45,841 bases of DNA, taken from the NCBI GenBank assembly GCA_015057615.1, contig SVEA01000121.1, positions 1 to 45,841 on the forward strand, in the 5' to 3' direction. This DNA is from Lachnospiraceae bacterium. GTDB taxonomy: Bacteria > Bacillota > Clostridia > Lachnospirales > Lachnospiraceae. Made by a program: the position numbers and the translations under genes. Under the pieces are notes generated by a model. It was not told the DNA's origin, did not search any database, and saw only the letters and a program-made list of their open reading frames with translations. Of the stretch, positions 25,322-34,477 are shown piece after piece. Numbering within the stretch: position 1 is the stretch's first letter; each line of letters starts with the position of its first letter.

Positions 25322-25349
25322 GCTATTGATGCCCTAAGCCCTCTTTACT

Positions 25350-25535
25350 CCTATGAGATAGCACAACTCAATAAACCGGAACGCCTATTGAGACAGTCCT
25401 ACAGCTATTAACTGTAGTCCCAGCATATAATACCGAGTATATTATACACTTCGGCGGTATTTCCTACTCTGTAGCGTCTTTGCTTCTCAAGCTCTTCTAC
25501 AGACTGTTAAGTACCGCAACCTCTACCCCACTCAT
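25350..25535 (-). promoter_or_regulatory. Lysine riboswitch (L-box)
   Basis: On the minus strand the conserved landmarks appear in the right order: GGTAGAGGTTGCGG, then AGTAGGAAATACCGCCGAAG, then CTCGGTATTATATGCTGGGA, then AGGACTGTC, and GTGCTATCTC as the 3' strand of P1 pairing with GGGTAG. The order and wording match the known lysC L-box (GCCGAAG...ATCGGTATTATTTGCTGG...GGCTGTC...GCTATCTC). A terminator follows at 25296-25321. It controls the amino-acid ABC operon in response to lysine. Confidence 0.9.
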
Positions 25536-25602
25536 AAAGTGAGGCCTAAACTATTTAATTTAAAACTAGTGAACCAAGTCAGCCCATCTTGTTTTAGCTA
25601 CT

Positions 25603-25631
25603 ATAATACAACAGGAATATACATCTGTCAA
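25603..25631 (-). promoter_or_regulatory. Sigma-A promoter of the lysine transporter operon
   Basis: On the minus strand TTGACA, 17 bases, TATTAT. The predicted start is near 25596, about 60 bases ahead of the L-box aptamer. Confidence 0.8.
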
Positions 25632-25824
25632 TGCATAAAGTCAAACAATTTTATCCAAATTAAATGTATTTTAAAATCCACATCCGGTCAATATATTGCT
25701 CTTCTGGGTATTTATATGATAATTCTCCTTCTTATTCGAGTAATTTATTATTTACGTTAAGATATAAATGTGTAATAATATATATGATGTGGTAAAATAT
25801 GGGATAACAACATAATATGTTTAA

Positions 25825-26385
25825 TCAGACAGCCGGTGTTCCCTTCTCTCGGAAAACAGCGATCTGTCAGAGCTGCTTGCGGCACACGCCGATGTGGCAG
25901 GAAGCATATTATCCAATGACGAAAACTACGACTTTATCCGTCTGACATTGACCACTTCCCTTGATGAATTATATTGTGAGCAAATGGGAGAAGAAACTGC
26001 TTTTTTTAGCTATGTAAAGAAAACGGAACGCCCGATCAAGCCGCTGAATAAGGAAGAACAGCAGATATTTGCGAAAGAACCGGCATATGGGTTTATTTTT
26101 ACTGCATTTTATACCATTCCATACGCAATTACTGATCCTGAAGCTTTGACCGTTGAGCAAAGGGATGCAACGTTACAGATATTCTGTACAGAGCTTCAAA
26201 GCTATATAGACGGTTTAAGTGAAACCGAGCTAATGAACAGTAATATCTAGCAAACCGTAACCAGCAAGGCTGATGAGCTTACCAATCGTCTTTCCACGGA
26301 TGCGATGAAACTATCCTGTGAAATCAACAACGTAGAAGTCCACAGTGCGGGTGCAGAAACCCAGTGGTGATCTGTAGCTGCCGTG
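25825..26385 (+). pseudogene. Decayed reading frame, possibly a regulator C-terminus
   Basis: In one frame from 25825 the translation reads protein-like for about 140 codons (SENSDLSELLAAHADVAG..., FIFTAFYTIPYAITDPEALT..., LQIFCTELQSYIDGLSE). It then meets a TAG at 26248, continues in the same frame (TSKADELTNRLSTDAMKLSC), and meets further stops near 26371 and beyond. There is no start codon with a ribosome site; the only candidate is a GTG at 25894. The helical C-terminal pattern vaguely recalls TetR-type ligand domains, but I cannot assign it. Most likely a gene remnant. Confidence 0.5.
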
Positions 26386-26394
26386 TTAGACACA

Positions 26395-26690
26395 ATTCTG
26401 TGATACCGATAAATTCCCAGATTCTTATCCGCCTCGTCAAATTGAGAAAATCCAAAGATTTTTTCAAAATCCCCGGCATCCGCATAGGTCTCCAGCCAGT
26501 CAATATCCTTAGTGTACTCCATGGTATCCAGATATTGTATGGAGGTTATCATGATCTGCCGGTCTTTTTCTGCGGCAGAGGGATTAGGAATGAGCTTCCC
26601 ATCCTTTAATATGTTATTTCTTAGCAGGACATCTTTTAGTCTTCCAGTTTGATTCCTTTTGCTAACAGTAAAGCACGCTGCGCTTATCTA
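26395..26690 (-). pseudogene. Fragment of a membrane-protein gene, possibly DUF4153/DUF4173-like
   Basis: On the minus strand an open frame without a proper start reads NQTGRLKDVLLRNNILKDGK, then LIPNPSAAEKDRQIMITSI, QYLDTMEYTKDIDWLETYAD and ending near GIYRYHRI, after which the sequence loses protein character. This recalls the extracytoplasmic tail of Lachnospiraceae DUF4153/4173 proteins, from memory only. Both ends are missing and there is no ribosome site, so it is a remnant. It faces the plus-strand remnant, consistent with a deletion or rearrangement scar. Confidence 0.5.
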
Positions 26691-26743
26691 AGCACCTTAA
26701 TCCATTTTTTCGTGCAAGCACGCTAAAACGGATTTAGATGCTT
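26690..26743. repeat. Imperfect palindrome with nested hairpin
   Basis: Arms AAGCACCTTAATCC and GGATTTAGATGCTT (12 of 14 pair) enclose a second perfect hairpin CGTGC-AA-GCACG (26711-26722). It sits at the junction between the gene remnants and the permease promoter region and may be the end of a lost mobile element. No second copy is seen in the window. Confidence 0.55.
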
Positions 26744-26822
26744 TGAGTAATCCGCTTACCGTGAAAAGTGTTGAAATTTTTGATACAATTTTAATTTTTT
26801 AAAAATTTTTTTTAATTACCTC

Positions 26823-26851
26823 TTTACAAATGTGTCGAAATGTGGTTAAAT
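26823..26851 (+). promoter_or_regulatory. Promoter candidate for the NCS2 permease
   Basis: TTTACA, 17 bases, TTAAAT, followed by TATAAAAAAT and then AGGAGG. The leader would be only about 20 bases. The -10 match is modest. Confidence 0.4.
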
Positions 26852-26878
26852 ATAAAAAATCTCAGGAGGTAGAAATTT

Positions 26879-28270
26879 ATGTCTTCAACGAAACAACCCG
26901 TCGGCTATCTGCCCGATGAACGCCCACCCTTTGTGGAGCTTATCTTTTTTGCATTACAGCAAATCGTTGTAATGTTCCCAGCAACCGTATTAGTTGCATT
27001 AATCACTGGCTTTCATGTTTCAACAACAATTTTTGCCAGTGGACTTTCCACTCTTTGTTTTATTCTTATCACAGGGAGAAAGATTCCTCTCTATTATGGT
27101 TCCAGCTTTTCTTATATAGCAGCAATTGCTTCTATCATGGGAGCAGAACAATTTTCCGGTTTATCTCTAAACGATAAAATTTCAATTGCTCAATTTGGTA
27201 TTGTAATGTCAGGTTTTGTATCAATTATCGCCGGTCTCCTTATTAAACGTACTGGTCAAAAAACCATCGACAAAATTCTTCCACCCACTGTTACAGGAAG
27301 TATTGCAATTATTATTGGTTTATCCCTTGCAAAGAATGCTATTGAAAATGCAGCAGCTATTCCAGCAAACGTAGCAGATGGACAAATGCAATTAGCACAG
27401 AATATTGCATGGATCATTTCCATGATCACCCTATTTTCAACAATTATATATTCCGTTTATTTGAAGGGCAGGCTATCGCAGTTGCCTATTCTTTTTGGCC
27501 TTTTTACGGGTTACCTGGCTGCTGCTATCCTCGGACACATTACCGGGATACCTTTCCTAGTCTTTGACACCGTAAAAGCAGAAGGATTTTTATCCATACC
27601 GGAATTCACTATTCCGAAACCCTCCTGGGCTTCCGTGGCTGCAATTATGCCAATTGCAATCGCAACCATTCCGGAATCAACCGCACATATCTATCAGCTT
27701 GATATTTATATTAATGCCCTGGCTAAGAAAAAAGGTGCCAAAAAAGAATATAAAATTGCGGACAAGCTTGGCTTGAACTTAATCGGTGACGGTATCGGGG
27801 ATATCATCTCCGGTTTCATCGGCGGCCCGGCAGGTACAAACTATGGGGAAAATATTAGTACCATGGCTATTTCCAAGGTGTTCTCCGTGCCGGTGCTCAT
27901 CTCCGCAGCCATTATCACCATGATTATTTCCTGCTTTACACCATTAATCAATGCGATCTACTCGATCCCTACCGCAGTCATCGGTGGTCTTTCCGTATAC
28001 CTTTACGGCGTTATTGCAGCTCAGGGTATCGCGATTATGATGGATCGTAAAGTAAATATGTTTAAATCGAAGAACCTAGCCGTAATTGCGATTATCCTGA
28101 TTATCGGACTTGGCGGAACCTATGGATTTACAGGAAACGGAATGATTCCAATGTTCGGAATTGAAATACCTGCATTAGCTACCGCGGCAATTGTAGGTAT
28201 TCTCTTAAATCTTCTGCTGTCCATCGGGGACGAGGCGGAAGAAGAAACGGATGCGCAAGAAACGAACTAA
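26879..28270 (+). CDS. NCS2 family nucleobase permease (UraA-like)
   Basis: 463 aa, about the normal length for the family. AGGAGG lies nine bases before ATG. About 12-14 membrane segments. PPFVELIFFALQQIVVMFPA and YGSSFSYIAAIASI near the start, and IPESTAHIYQLD plus FIGGPAGTNYGENISTMAIS in the middle, match the NCS2 substrate-site helices (the conserved Glu of PESTAH; the G.P..T.Y.EN motif). NCS2 carriers import uracil or xanthine with cations. The NYGEN form is typical of uracil-type members, but the substrate is not proven. It converges on the AzgA-type permease across a shared terminator. Confidence 0.85.
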   Translation: MSSTKQPVGYLPDERPPFVELIFFALQQIVVMFPATVLVALITGFHVSTTIFASGLSTLCFILITGRKIPLYYGSSFSYIAAIASIMGAEQFSGLSLNDKISIAQFGIVMSGFVSIIAGLLIKRTGQKTIDKILPPTVTGSIAIIIGLSLAKNAIENAAAIPANVADGQMQLAQNIAWIISMITLFSTIIYSVYLKGRLSQLPILFGLFTGYLAAAILGHITGIPFLVFDTVKAEGFLSIPEFTIPKPSWASVAAIMPIAIATIPESTAHIYQLDIYINALAKKKGAKKEYKIADKLGLNLIGDGIGDIISGFIGGPAGTNYGENISTMAISKVFSVPVLISAAIITMIISCFTPLINAIYSIPTAVIGGLSVYLYGVIAAQGIAIMMDRKVNMFKSKNLAVIAIILIIGLGGTYGFTGNGMIPMFGIEIPALATAAIVGILLNLLLSIGDEAEEETDAQETN

Positions 28271-28413
28271 TGTAGTATGGATTAAATAAATTTAATAAAA
28301 CGGTTATAAGAACCTACTATAGAACGAATTATTAACAACATAAAATCAGTATAAAAGTATACTAGTAAAAACATAAGAACCGTTTTATAAACAAATCCCC
28401 TCTAAATTGATCC

Positions 28414-28445
28414 GCCGGTATAGACCCCAAAAAGTTTATACCGGC
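28414..28445. other. Hairpin in the convergent 3' region
   Basis: GCCGGTATA and TATACCGGC form a perfect 9-bp stem with a 14-base loop, with no T-run after it. A looser pair AAAACGGTT/AACCGTTTT (28297-28305, 28378-28386) lies before it. Together with the terminator at 28521 they make up the 420-base gap between the two permease genes. Confidence 0.5.
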
Positions 28446-28520
28446 AGATTGTTATTTATACCGATACAAATATAAATTGATAATGGAAAGCCAATTCCGA
28501 CCGCCAGGAAAAATTTCCCC

Positions 28521-28570
28521 AAAAAAGAACATTGCCTGGTTAATCATATCCGCCCGCAATGCTCTTTTTT
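28521..28570. terminator. Bidirectional Rho-independent terminator
   Basis: AAAAAAGAACATTGC on the left and GCAATGCTCTTTTTT on the right form a stem flanked by an A-run and a T-run, so it can stop transcription from both sides. It lies between two convergent permease genes. Confidence 0.75.
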
Positions 28571-28691
28571 ATAGTTCTATATTTTAATATTTCTATATTA
28601 TATATTTCTTAATTCTTCCTGCAAAAATGACATTTTTTCAACATTTCCATAACCCAGCATTCCCATATTCCCAAACTGCTGATTTAGTGAA

Positions 28692-30053
28692 TTATAGCAA
28701 TGCCTGAACAACAAAGTTCAGAATAAATAAAATCGTGGAGACCCATAAAACCGGATTGATTTCCTTTGCTTGTCCCTTACATATTTTAACGATGACATAA
28801 AAGATAAAGCCGGTAGCGATTCCATAGGAAATACTATAGCTGAGTGCCATGAATGCTCCGGCAAAGAATGCAGGCAGCGCTTCATCAAAATCACTCCAAT
28901 TGATCTCATTGAAAGAGGACAGCATCATAATACCCACGGCAATTAGTGCCGGTGCCGTAGCCTGGCTGGGTACGATTCCAACAACCGGAGCAAGGAACAT
29001 ACTAAGAAGGAATAATACCGCCGTAACCACAGAGGTAAGACCGGTACGTCCGCCAGCACCAATACCGGCTGCACTTTCAACATAGGTGGTCGTATTCGAA
29101 GTACCTATAATCGCACCGATACTTGTTGCGATCGAATCTGCAAACAAAGCCTTGTCCATCTTCGACTTAAATCCGCCACCCTGCTCCAATGCTTTTTCAT
29201 CCTCCGCATCAAAGATACCTGTTCTTCTTCCGGTTCCAATGAAGGTACCGATCGTATCAAAGGTATCGGATAAGCTAAATGCAAAAATAGTCATAAGAAC
29301 GGTCGGAAGCTTTGTAATATCACTAAATAACGATCTGATTCCATTTTCACCAAAGGCTGCTCCAAAGGTCGTGCCAAGCTGCTGAAAGGATTCTCCCAGA
29401 CCCGTTGTTGCTTTAAAATCCAAATTTGTAACATGCATAGGAATTCCGATCAACGTCGTTGCAACAATGCCGATAATAATTGCACCTTTTACTTTTAGCA
29501 CCAGAAGAACTAACGTAATAACAATACCGATAATCGCAAGAAGTACCTCCGGATTGTTAAAATAGGAAAGACTCGGAACTCCGGTATCAAAATTAATCAA
29601 TTTGACATTGATTAACCCAAGATAAGCAATAAAAATACCGATACCGCCGCTGATTGCATTCTGTAAGCTTTCCGGAATCGCTTTTATAATAAGTTTGCGG
29701 ATTTTCGTAGCCGTAATGATGATATTCACAACACCGCAGATAAATACCATTGCTAACGCCTGCTCCCAAGTGTATCCTAAGCCATTGCATACCGTAAATG
29801 TAAAGAAAGCGTTCAGTCCCATCCCGGGCGCCTGCGCATACGGTACATTTGCAAACAGCCCCATTATCAGGGTACCGATCACCGATGCTATGATCGTTGC
29901 CAAAAATACTGCGCCTCCGGGCATACCAGCCTTCTCGAGCATCTCCGGGTTTACGAAGATAATGTAAGCCATCGCAAAGAAGGTCGTAATACCGGCGAAG
30001 ATTTCTGTCGAAACATTCGTACCGTTTTCCTTAAGTTTGAAGAATTTTTCCAT
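28692..30053 (-). CDS. AzgA/PbuG-type purine permease
   Basis: 453 aa. Starts MEKFFKLKENGTNVSTEIFA, then GITTFFAMAYIIFVNPEML, and contains APGMGLNAFFTFTVC, SDTFDTIGTFIGTGRR and GTSNTTTYVESAAGIGAGGRTG, all hallmarks of the AzgA-like hypoxanthine/guanine/adenine permease group. About 12 membrane helices are present and the length is typical. ATG follows AAAAGGAGAGTACTTT. No purine-riboswitch landmarks are seen in the leader. It provides purine salvage next to a second nucleobase carrier. Confidence 0.9.
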   Translation of the reverse strand: MEKFFKLKENGTNVSTEIFAGITTFFAMAYIIFVNPEMLEKAGMPGGAVFLATIIASVIGTLIMGLFANVPYAQAPGMGLNAFFTFTVCNGLGYTWEQALAMVFICGVVNIIITATKIRKLIIKAIPESLQNAISGGIGIFIAYLGLINVKLINFDTGVPSLSYFNNPEVLLAIIGIVITLVLLVLKVKGAIIIGIVATTLIGIPMHVTNLDFKATTGLGESFQQLGTTFGAAFGENGIRSLFSDITKLPTVLMTIFAFSLSDTFDTIGTFIGTGRRTGIFDAEDEKALEQGGGFKSKMDKALFADSIATSIGAIIGTSNTTTYVESAAGIGAGGRTGLTSVVTAVLFLLSMFLAPVVGIVPSQATAPALIAVGIMMLSSFNEINWSDFDEALPAFFAGAFMALSYSISYGIATGFIFYVIVKICKGQAKEINPVLWVSTILFILNFVVQALL

Positions 30054-30371
30054 AAAGTACTCTCCTTTTCGTTACGTATCATTATAATAAATATTAGAAT
30101 AATATTTGGATTGCTAATTGCAATACATTTAACGCAATTTCTTTCTACGTATCCCTTTATATTATGGAAAGAAACCGTATGAAATATATTGCATTTTTCC
30201 TAAATATATATATTGATAACAACCACTTATTAATAATATAAGAATGATCTTTGAATTTCAAGTGGCATACCAATTAATTATTTTAATAAAAAAGTTTAAT
30301 CCTACTTATTTTTATGTGCGTCAAATCCCCCACGCCATTTTCCTAATAAAGTAAAATCTATTGGGGATATC
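30054..30371 (-). promoter_or_regulatory. Leader region of the purine permease
   Basis: AT-rich gap of about 320 bases between mgtC-like and azgA-like genes. On the minus strand a TATAAT lies at about 30082-30087 but has no good -35 box. TTGACG-N17-GATTAA farther upstream is a second weak candidate. A loose ATCCCC/GGGGAT pair just after the MgtC stop could be a weak terminator. I see no riboswitch and no gene. Confidence 0.3.
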
Positions 30372-31052
30372 TTATACTTCCTCTAAAAATTTGATCCCAT
30401 CCTCTTTGCTAAGCTCATGGATGATTTCTGCATGAGGTCTTTTCTTCGGAAGTTTAAGCGTTAACACAACAGCCACACCTGCTTCATCTAATGTATTCGA
30501 CCTGATTATCTCAAGATTACTAATATTCAAATTTTTATCTCTGAGAAATGTCATAAAATTACTCATATAGGATATTTCCCGAAATTCAATATAAAGCTCG
30601 ATTATCTTTGTCGATGCCATGACACGGTCATCAAGATTATGGAGCAAGCCCATTACTGTGAATATAAGGATACAGCCGATCAAAGCCCCTTCATAATATC
30701 CAATTCCTACAGCCAGCCCGACACAGGCTGCCGCCCAAAGACCGGCCGCTGTAGTAAGGCCCTTCACCCTGTTTCTTCCTGTTACAATGATTGTTCCCGC
30801 ACCAAGAAAGCCTATGCCACTCACCACCTGTGCTCCCATTCGTGCCGGATCAGCATTCTGGTAAATTGTGCAGATATACTGGTTCGTAATCATGACCATG
30901 GCTGATCCCATGCTGACAAGCATATAAGTCCGAAAACCGGCCGGCCGTTTCTTCCTGCCCCGCTCAAATCCCAGGATACCCCCGCACACCAACGATAACA
31001 TTAAACGTATTACTGTAGAGACGATATTAACCTCTAATAATATTTGTGACAT
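30372..31052 (-). CDS. MgtC/SapB family membrane protein
   Basis: 226 aa from ATG 31052. A longer frame to 31151 runs through leader element B and is rejected. About five membrane segments in the first 140 residues. The family signature is clear: GGILGFERGRKKRPAGFRTY, VSGIGFLGAGTIIV, NRVKGLTTAAGLWAAACVGLA. The C-terminal 80 residues form an ACT-like or cytoplasmic domain (IIELYIEFREI..., VAVVLTLKLPKK). Members are linked to magnesium homeostasis and membrane-potential control. It lies 105 bases after the chemoreceptor gene, with leader element B between, so it may be read from the upstream operon. Confidence 0.85.
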   Translation of the reverse strand: MSQILLEVNIVSTVIRLMLSLVCGGILGFERGRKKRPAGFRTYMLVSMGSAMVMITNQYICTIYQNADPARMGAQVVSGIGFLGAGTIIVTGRNRVKGLTTAAGLWAAACVGLAVGIGYYEGALIGCILIFTVMGLLHNLDDRVMASTKIIELYIEFREISYMSNFMTFLRDKNLNISNLEIIRSNTLDEAGVAVVLTLKLPKKRPHAEIIHELSKEDGIKFLEEV

Positions 31053-31060
31053 TTTTATAA

Positions 31061-31105
31061 CCATGCCCTTTCTCACAACCTGCAAACTTTGGGCCTTAGG
31101 CACAA
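31061..31105 (-). promoter_or_regulatory. Leader element B, copy 2
   Basis: Transcript order: TTGTGCC-TAA-GGCCCAA (hairpin with one mismatch), AGTTTGCAGG, TTGTGAGAAAGG and GCATGGTTATAAAAATG. It matches copy 1 and copy 3 most strongly in CAAAGT-TGCAGG and AGAAAGG-GCATGG. Confidence 0.55.
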
Positions 31106-31157
31106 TATTTGCAAAGCGAATTAATTCACTTATACCTCCGCCGACTACCAATGGCAG

Positions 31158-33209
31158 CTAGCTAATTTTAAAAATTTTAATTACCTCTTCAAGCTTCTTT
31201 GAATCTGAAGCCAGGGCAGCAGCAGATTGTCTTAAAAGCTCAACCGAATTAAGCTGATTGATTGCTGTCGCATTCATTTCTTCGGAAGCTGCCGCTGTTT
31301 GTTCCGATATTGCTGAAATACTTTCAATAGCCACCAGGGTATCTTCCTTTGCATTTTCGATTGTCTTAATGCCAAGGGATACATTATTTAGATTATTTAC
31401 GAGCTCCTTAACATGATCATTAATGTTATTAAACGCAACTATGGTCCGGTTTAAGGACTCTGTCTGCGATTCGACAATATTTTTCGCCTGCTTTGCCGTA
31501 TCCACGGTGTCCGCTATCTTCGTATGCGTCTCTTTCACGATACCTTGAATCTGATTTGCCGCCTGTACGGATTGATCCGCCAATTTTCTGATTTCACTTG
31601 CTACCACAGCAAACCCAAGCCCCGCATCACCTGCTCTCGCCGCCTCGATGGATGCATTTAAAGAAAGTAAATTCGTTTGTGAGGCGATCTCATTAATAAT
31701 CGTTACGAAGTTCGCTATATGTTTGGACTGAATCTCAAATTCTTCTACTTTCCCGATTACATTATGGGTGATATCAGCGGTTGCTTTCGATTTATCACTT
31801 AGCTCATTGATCATACCGATTCCCTCACCGGCAATGACCTTTGTATTTTCCGCAATCTGCTCAATATCATGGGTATTGTTATATACCTGATTAATCTGAC
31901 CCGACAGCTTATTCATCTGTGTCAGGCAATGCTCCGTATCATCTGCCTGCTGTACAATTCCCTGCTCGATGTTTTCGATGGTCTGGGAGATATCCCTGGT
32001 TGCTGTCAATAAATCATCGGAGGTTTCGGAAAGCTCTCCCGCAGAATCACTTACCTCACTTCCAACCGTCTGCACCTCTCCGATTAGCTTGCGCATACTG
32101 TCCATCATACTGGAGATGCCACTGGATAGAATAAGAAATTCATCCTTTCTCTTGGTATCGAATTTTGCTGTCAAATCACCCTTTGCTACCTGAGAAACCA
32201 ACTTCTTCAATGAAATAATCGTACTGCTGATACCACCAGCGATTACAACTGACGTTAAGACTGCAAAAATACATGCAATGGTAACAAAAGCAATGTTTAA
32301 AATCTTCAGATACCGTACCTGTTCTAATATGGTGCTTTTGGGAACCAATGCGCAAACTGCCGCATCAATGCTTTCTAATTTACTATATAAATATAAATAA
32401 TTTTCTCCTTTATACTTTTCATAGGAATATCCGCTTAATTCATCACTATCCCTCGCTGCCTGATAATAGGATAAATCACCGAATATCTTTGCTTCCTCCG
32501 TATTCGTTAGGACTTCTCGCCCATCACCGGTTACAAATCCGATCATGCTTCCTTCTCCCATGTCGTATTTGGAGAACATATCCAAAATTCGCTGGGTGGA
32601 AATATCTACGACAACAAAGCCATTCCCTTTACTCATTTCTCTGATCAGGGATATGGCATAGCTTTCCGAATCGTTTGTTTTTAATTTTTCATCAATTGCC
32701 TTGTGCTCTCCTGCCCAAAGATAGAACAGTCCTTTTCCCTCGAATTTCTTTCCCTGTTCGGATTCCATAAAGGATTGATATAGGTTCTTTGCGTTAAGTG
32801 CATTGCTCGGAATACCTTCTCCGTTGTCACCGAACATATAGACATTGGATATGAAGGAATTCGTTGTTTCCGCGACAATGATATTCTCTGACAGGATATC
32901 ATAAGCCTTTAACTTATCTGCTACGCCCGTATTTTTATTATAATATTTTTTCAAATTGGAATCCAATTGAAGCTCTAGTGACTTCTGCTCAACCGCCTTT
33001 AATCCAAAATCTATAAAATCACTTACAGCATTAAGCGTATCGGCTGAGCTTTCCTCATAGTTATGAATAATTGCTTTCTCTGATTGCTGATAGAATATAA
33101 TCCCGTATAGCGCAAGTAAAAAAACCGGAACCAACAATCCTCCAAATAATTTGATTCTGATTTTTTGGAATTTACTTGCAAATATCTCCAGCTTCCTTCT
33201 TACGTTCAT
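31158..33209 (-). CDS. Methyl-accepting chemotaxis protein
   Basis: 683 aa. N-terminal membrane segment at about 20-42 ([17 protein letters not shown]), periplasmic-type Cache-like sensor to about 305, second segment ([21 protein letters not shown]), HAMP ([19 protein letters not shown]) and a long coiled coil. The signalling tip is [20 protein letters not shown], with [18 protein letters not shown] after it. It lacks a C-terminal CheR-binding pentapeptide. Only 38 bases separate it from the cupin gene of the sugar operon, so it may sense a substrate of that operon. ATG follows AAGGAAGG. Confidence 0.9.
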   Translation of the reverse strand: MNVRRKLEIFASKFQKIRIKLFGGLLVPVFLLALYGIIFYQQSEKAIIHNYEESSADTLNAVSDFIDFGLKAVEQKSLELQLDSNLKKYYNKNTGVADKLKAYDILSENIIVAETTNSFISNVYMFGDNGEGIPSNALNAKNLYQSFMESEQGKKFEGKGLFYLWAGEHKAIDEKLKTNDSESYAISLIREMSKGNGFVVVDISTQRILDMFSKYDMGEGSMIGFVTGDGREVLTNTEEAKIFGDLSYYQAARDSDELSGYSYEKYKGENYLYLYSKLESIDAAVCALVPKSTILEQVRYLKILNIAFVTIACIFAVLTSVVIAGGISSTIISLKKLVSQVAKGDLTAKFDTKRKDEFLILSSGISSMMDSMRKLIGEVQTVGSEVSDSAGELSETSDDLLTATRDISQTIENIEQGIVQQADDTEHCLTQMNKLSGQINQVYNNTHDIEQIAENTKVIAGEGIGMINELSDKSKATADITHNVIGKVEEFEIQSKHIANFVTIINEIASQTNLLSLNASIEAARAGDAGLGFAVVASEIRKLADQSVQAANQIQGIVKETHTKIADTVDTAKQAKNIVESQTESLNRTIVAFNNINDHVKELVNNLNNVSLGIKTIENAKEDTLVAIESISAISEQTAAASEEMNATAINQLNSVELLRQSAAALASDSKKLEEVIKIFKIS

Positions 33210-33247
33210 TATAATTTCACCTTCCTTGGTATTGATCAGCTCTAAAT

Positions 33248-33592
33248 TTATAATGTAAGGTACTCGGTGTTTTCCGGCCCGGTATTATCATTTTCCACGA
33301 CTAAAACGCTTGCATCCCGGCTCAATAAAATATGATGCCATACATCTTTTTTCACATTATAAATTCTGCCTGCTTCCATCCTGCATTCTTCACATTCTTT
33401 TCCAAGAATTAAGACGGCTTTCCCTTCCAATAACACAAATACCTCATCCGTCAGGTGATGCCGCTCTAAGCGATAAAAGTTCACCCTGTCGAAGCGTTCC
33501 GCATATCTTATCATTGCCACCCGCCAAGCCTCAAAGCGAACCTGGGGCTGGTATCCTTCCCCTGACGCATATAGGATTTCAACACCTTCCAT
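33248..33592 (-). CDS. Small cupin-fold protein
   Basis: 114 aa. One cupin domain: [20 protein letters not shown], then GKAVLILGK and [27 protein letters not shown] and WHH give plausible metal ligands. GGAGG lies five bases before the ATG. It follows the ROK kinase by 15 bases in the sugar operon. Single-domain cupins in such operons are often sugar isomerases, epimerases or sensors; I cannot choose between them. Confidence 0.75.
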   Translation of the reverse strand: MEGVEILYASGEGYQPQVRFEAWRVAMIRYAERFDRVNFYRLERHHLTDEVFVLLEGKAVLILGKECEECRMEAGRIYNVKKDVWHHILLSRDASVLVVENDNTGPENTEYLTL

Positions 33593-33607
33593 CTCTGCCT
33601 CCCATTC

Positions 33608-34477
33608 TTAAGAAACTACACCATAAAGCGGAACATTGTCGATGTCCTCCGCTTTTTTTATTAATTTTAACGATGGTATTCCCCGCAAACCCTCTTTCAG
33701 CTGGGGAAGAAACAGTTCCGCTGATTTTGAAATTGCACCTCCCAGGAACAGGCACTCCATTTCATTGTCTCTAATAATCTCATACAGGATTGCAGCCAGA
33801 TGTGTTCCCATTTCCTGAAAGACCTGGATTGCCGCAACTTCCCCGCTCTTCGCAGCATTTGCAATATCCAGTACTTCCCTTCTTTGTTTGCCGTCCAGTT
33901 CCTGATACCGCTTGATAATCCCTCGTTTTGATACATAATCCTCGGCAATCCCGTTCTTATAATGCATCTGATAGATACTGATCTTCGGACCGCCTACCGG
34001 GTTTCTTAAAACAAATTGATTCTTTGACACTGCAAAGCCCAGGCCGGTCCCGATGATAACACCGCAAACCCTGCTATAGTTCAATCCGCTTAATTTGATT
34101 GCACCTTTTAAGAAGGCTTCCGAATCATGAAGGAAGGTAACCGTAATATGCCCCAGCACCTCTTCAAACCAGGGCCGCATGGGAATTCCATAGATTGATG
34201 CATATTTGTGCTTCATTTTACAAATTCCCTCTGCATAATCAAAAGGGCCCGGGATGCAGATTCCAATCCCTTTGATCTCTAATTCCTCTTTGAGCGCCTG
34301 CCTCTTTTGCTTTACGGCAAGCTCCTGGTAGGAGGCTTTAATCTCTGCCGCTTCTCCCATGGAATCCACAGGGACAGAGACAAAGCTATTCTTTAGCAGG
34401 GTGCCCTCTTCCAAGAAAAGAGCACCCTTTAAATAGGTTCCTCCTGCATCAACAGCAAGAAAACAGGTATTATTCAT
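33608..34477 (-). CDS. ROK family sugar kinase or regulator-like protein
   Basis: 289 aa from ATG 34477 (MNNTCFLAVDAGGTYLKGAL). The in-frame ATG at 34489 overlaps the AAAGGA ribosome site. DAGGTYLKG is the ATP phosphate-1 motif. GIGICIPGPFDYAEGICKM, FLHDSEAFLKGA (catalytic Asp region) and GVIIGTGLGFAV follow in ROK order. The zinc motif CxCGxxGCxE of canonical ROK kinases is missing. NPVGGPKISIYQMH replaces the usual substrate-site E..H...., so specificity is open. It has no N-terminal HTH, so it is a kinase rather than a repressor. It overlaps the preceding gene by 8 bases. Confidence 0.8.
   Translation of the reverse strand: MNNTCFLAVDAGGTYLKGALFLEEGTLLKNSFVSVPVDSMGEAAEIKASYQELAVKQKRQALKEELEIKGIGICIPGPFDYAEGICKMKHKYASIYGIPMRPWFEEVLGHITVTFLHDSEAFLKGAIKLSGLNYSRVCGVIIGTGLGFAVSKNQFVLRNPVGGPKISIYQMHYKNGIAEDYVSKRGIIKRYQELDGKQRREVLDIANAAKSGEVAAIQVFQEMGTHLAAILYEIIRDNEMECLFLGGAISKSAELFLPQLKEGLRGIPSLKLIKKAEDIDNVPLYGVVS

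Noticed and set aside
25124-25411. Plus-strand 95-codon frame
   Set aside because: It is antisense to the lysine riboswitch and its terminator, and has no ribosome site.
30054-30371. Purine riboswitch ahead of the AzgA-type permease
   Set aside because: The conserved junction and loop sequences of the purine aptamer (TATAATCC...GGTCTCTACC type) are absent.
31053-31151. 33-residue N-terminal extension of the MgtC protein
   Set aside because: It is translated leader element B; family members start at the short form.
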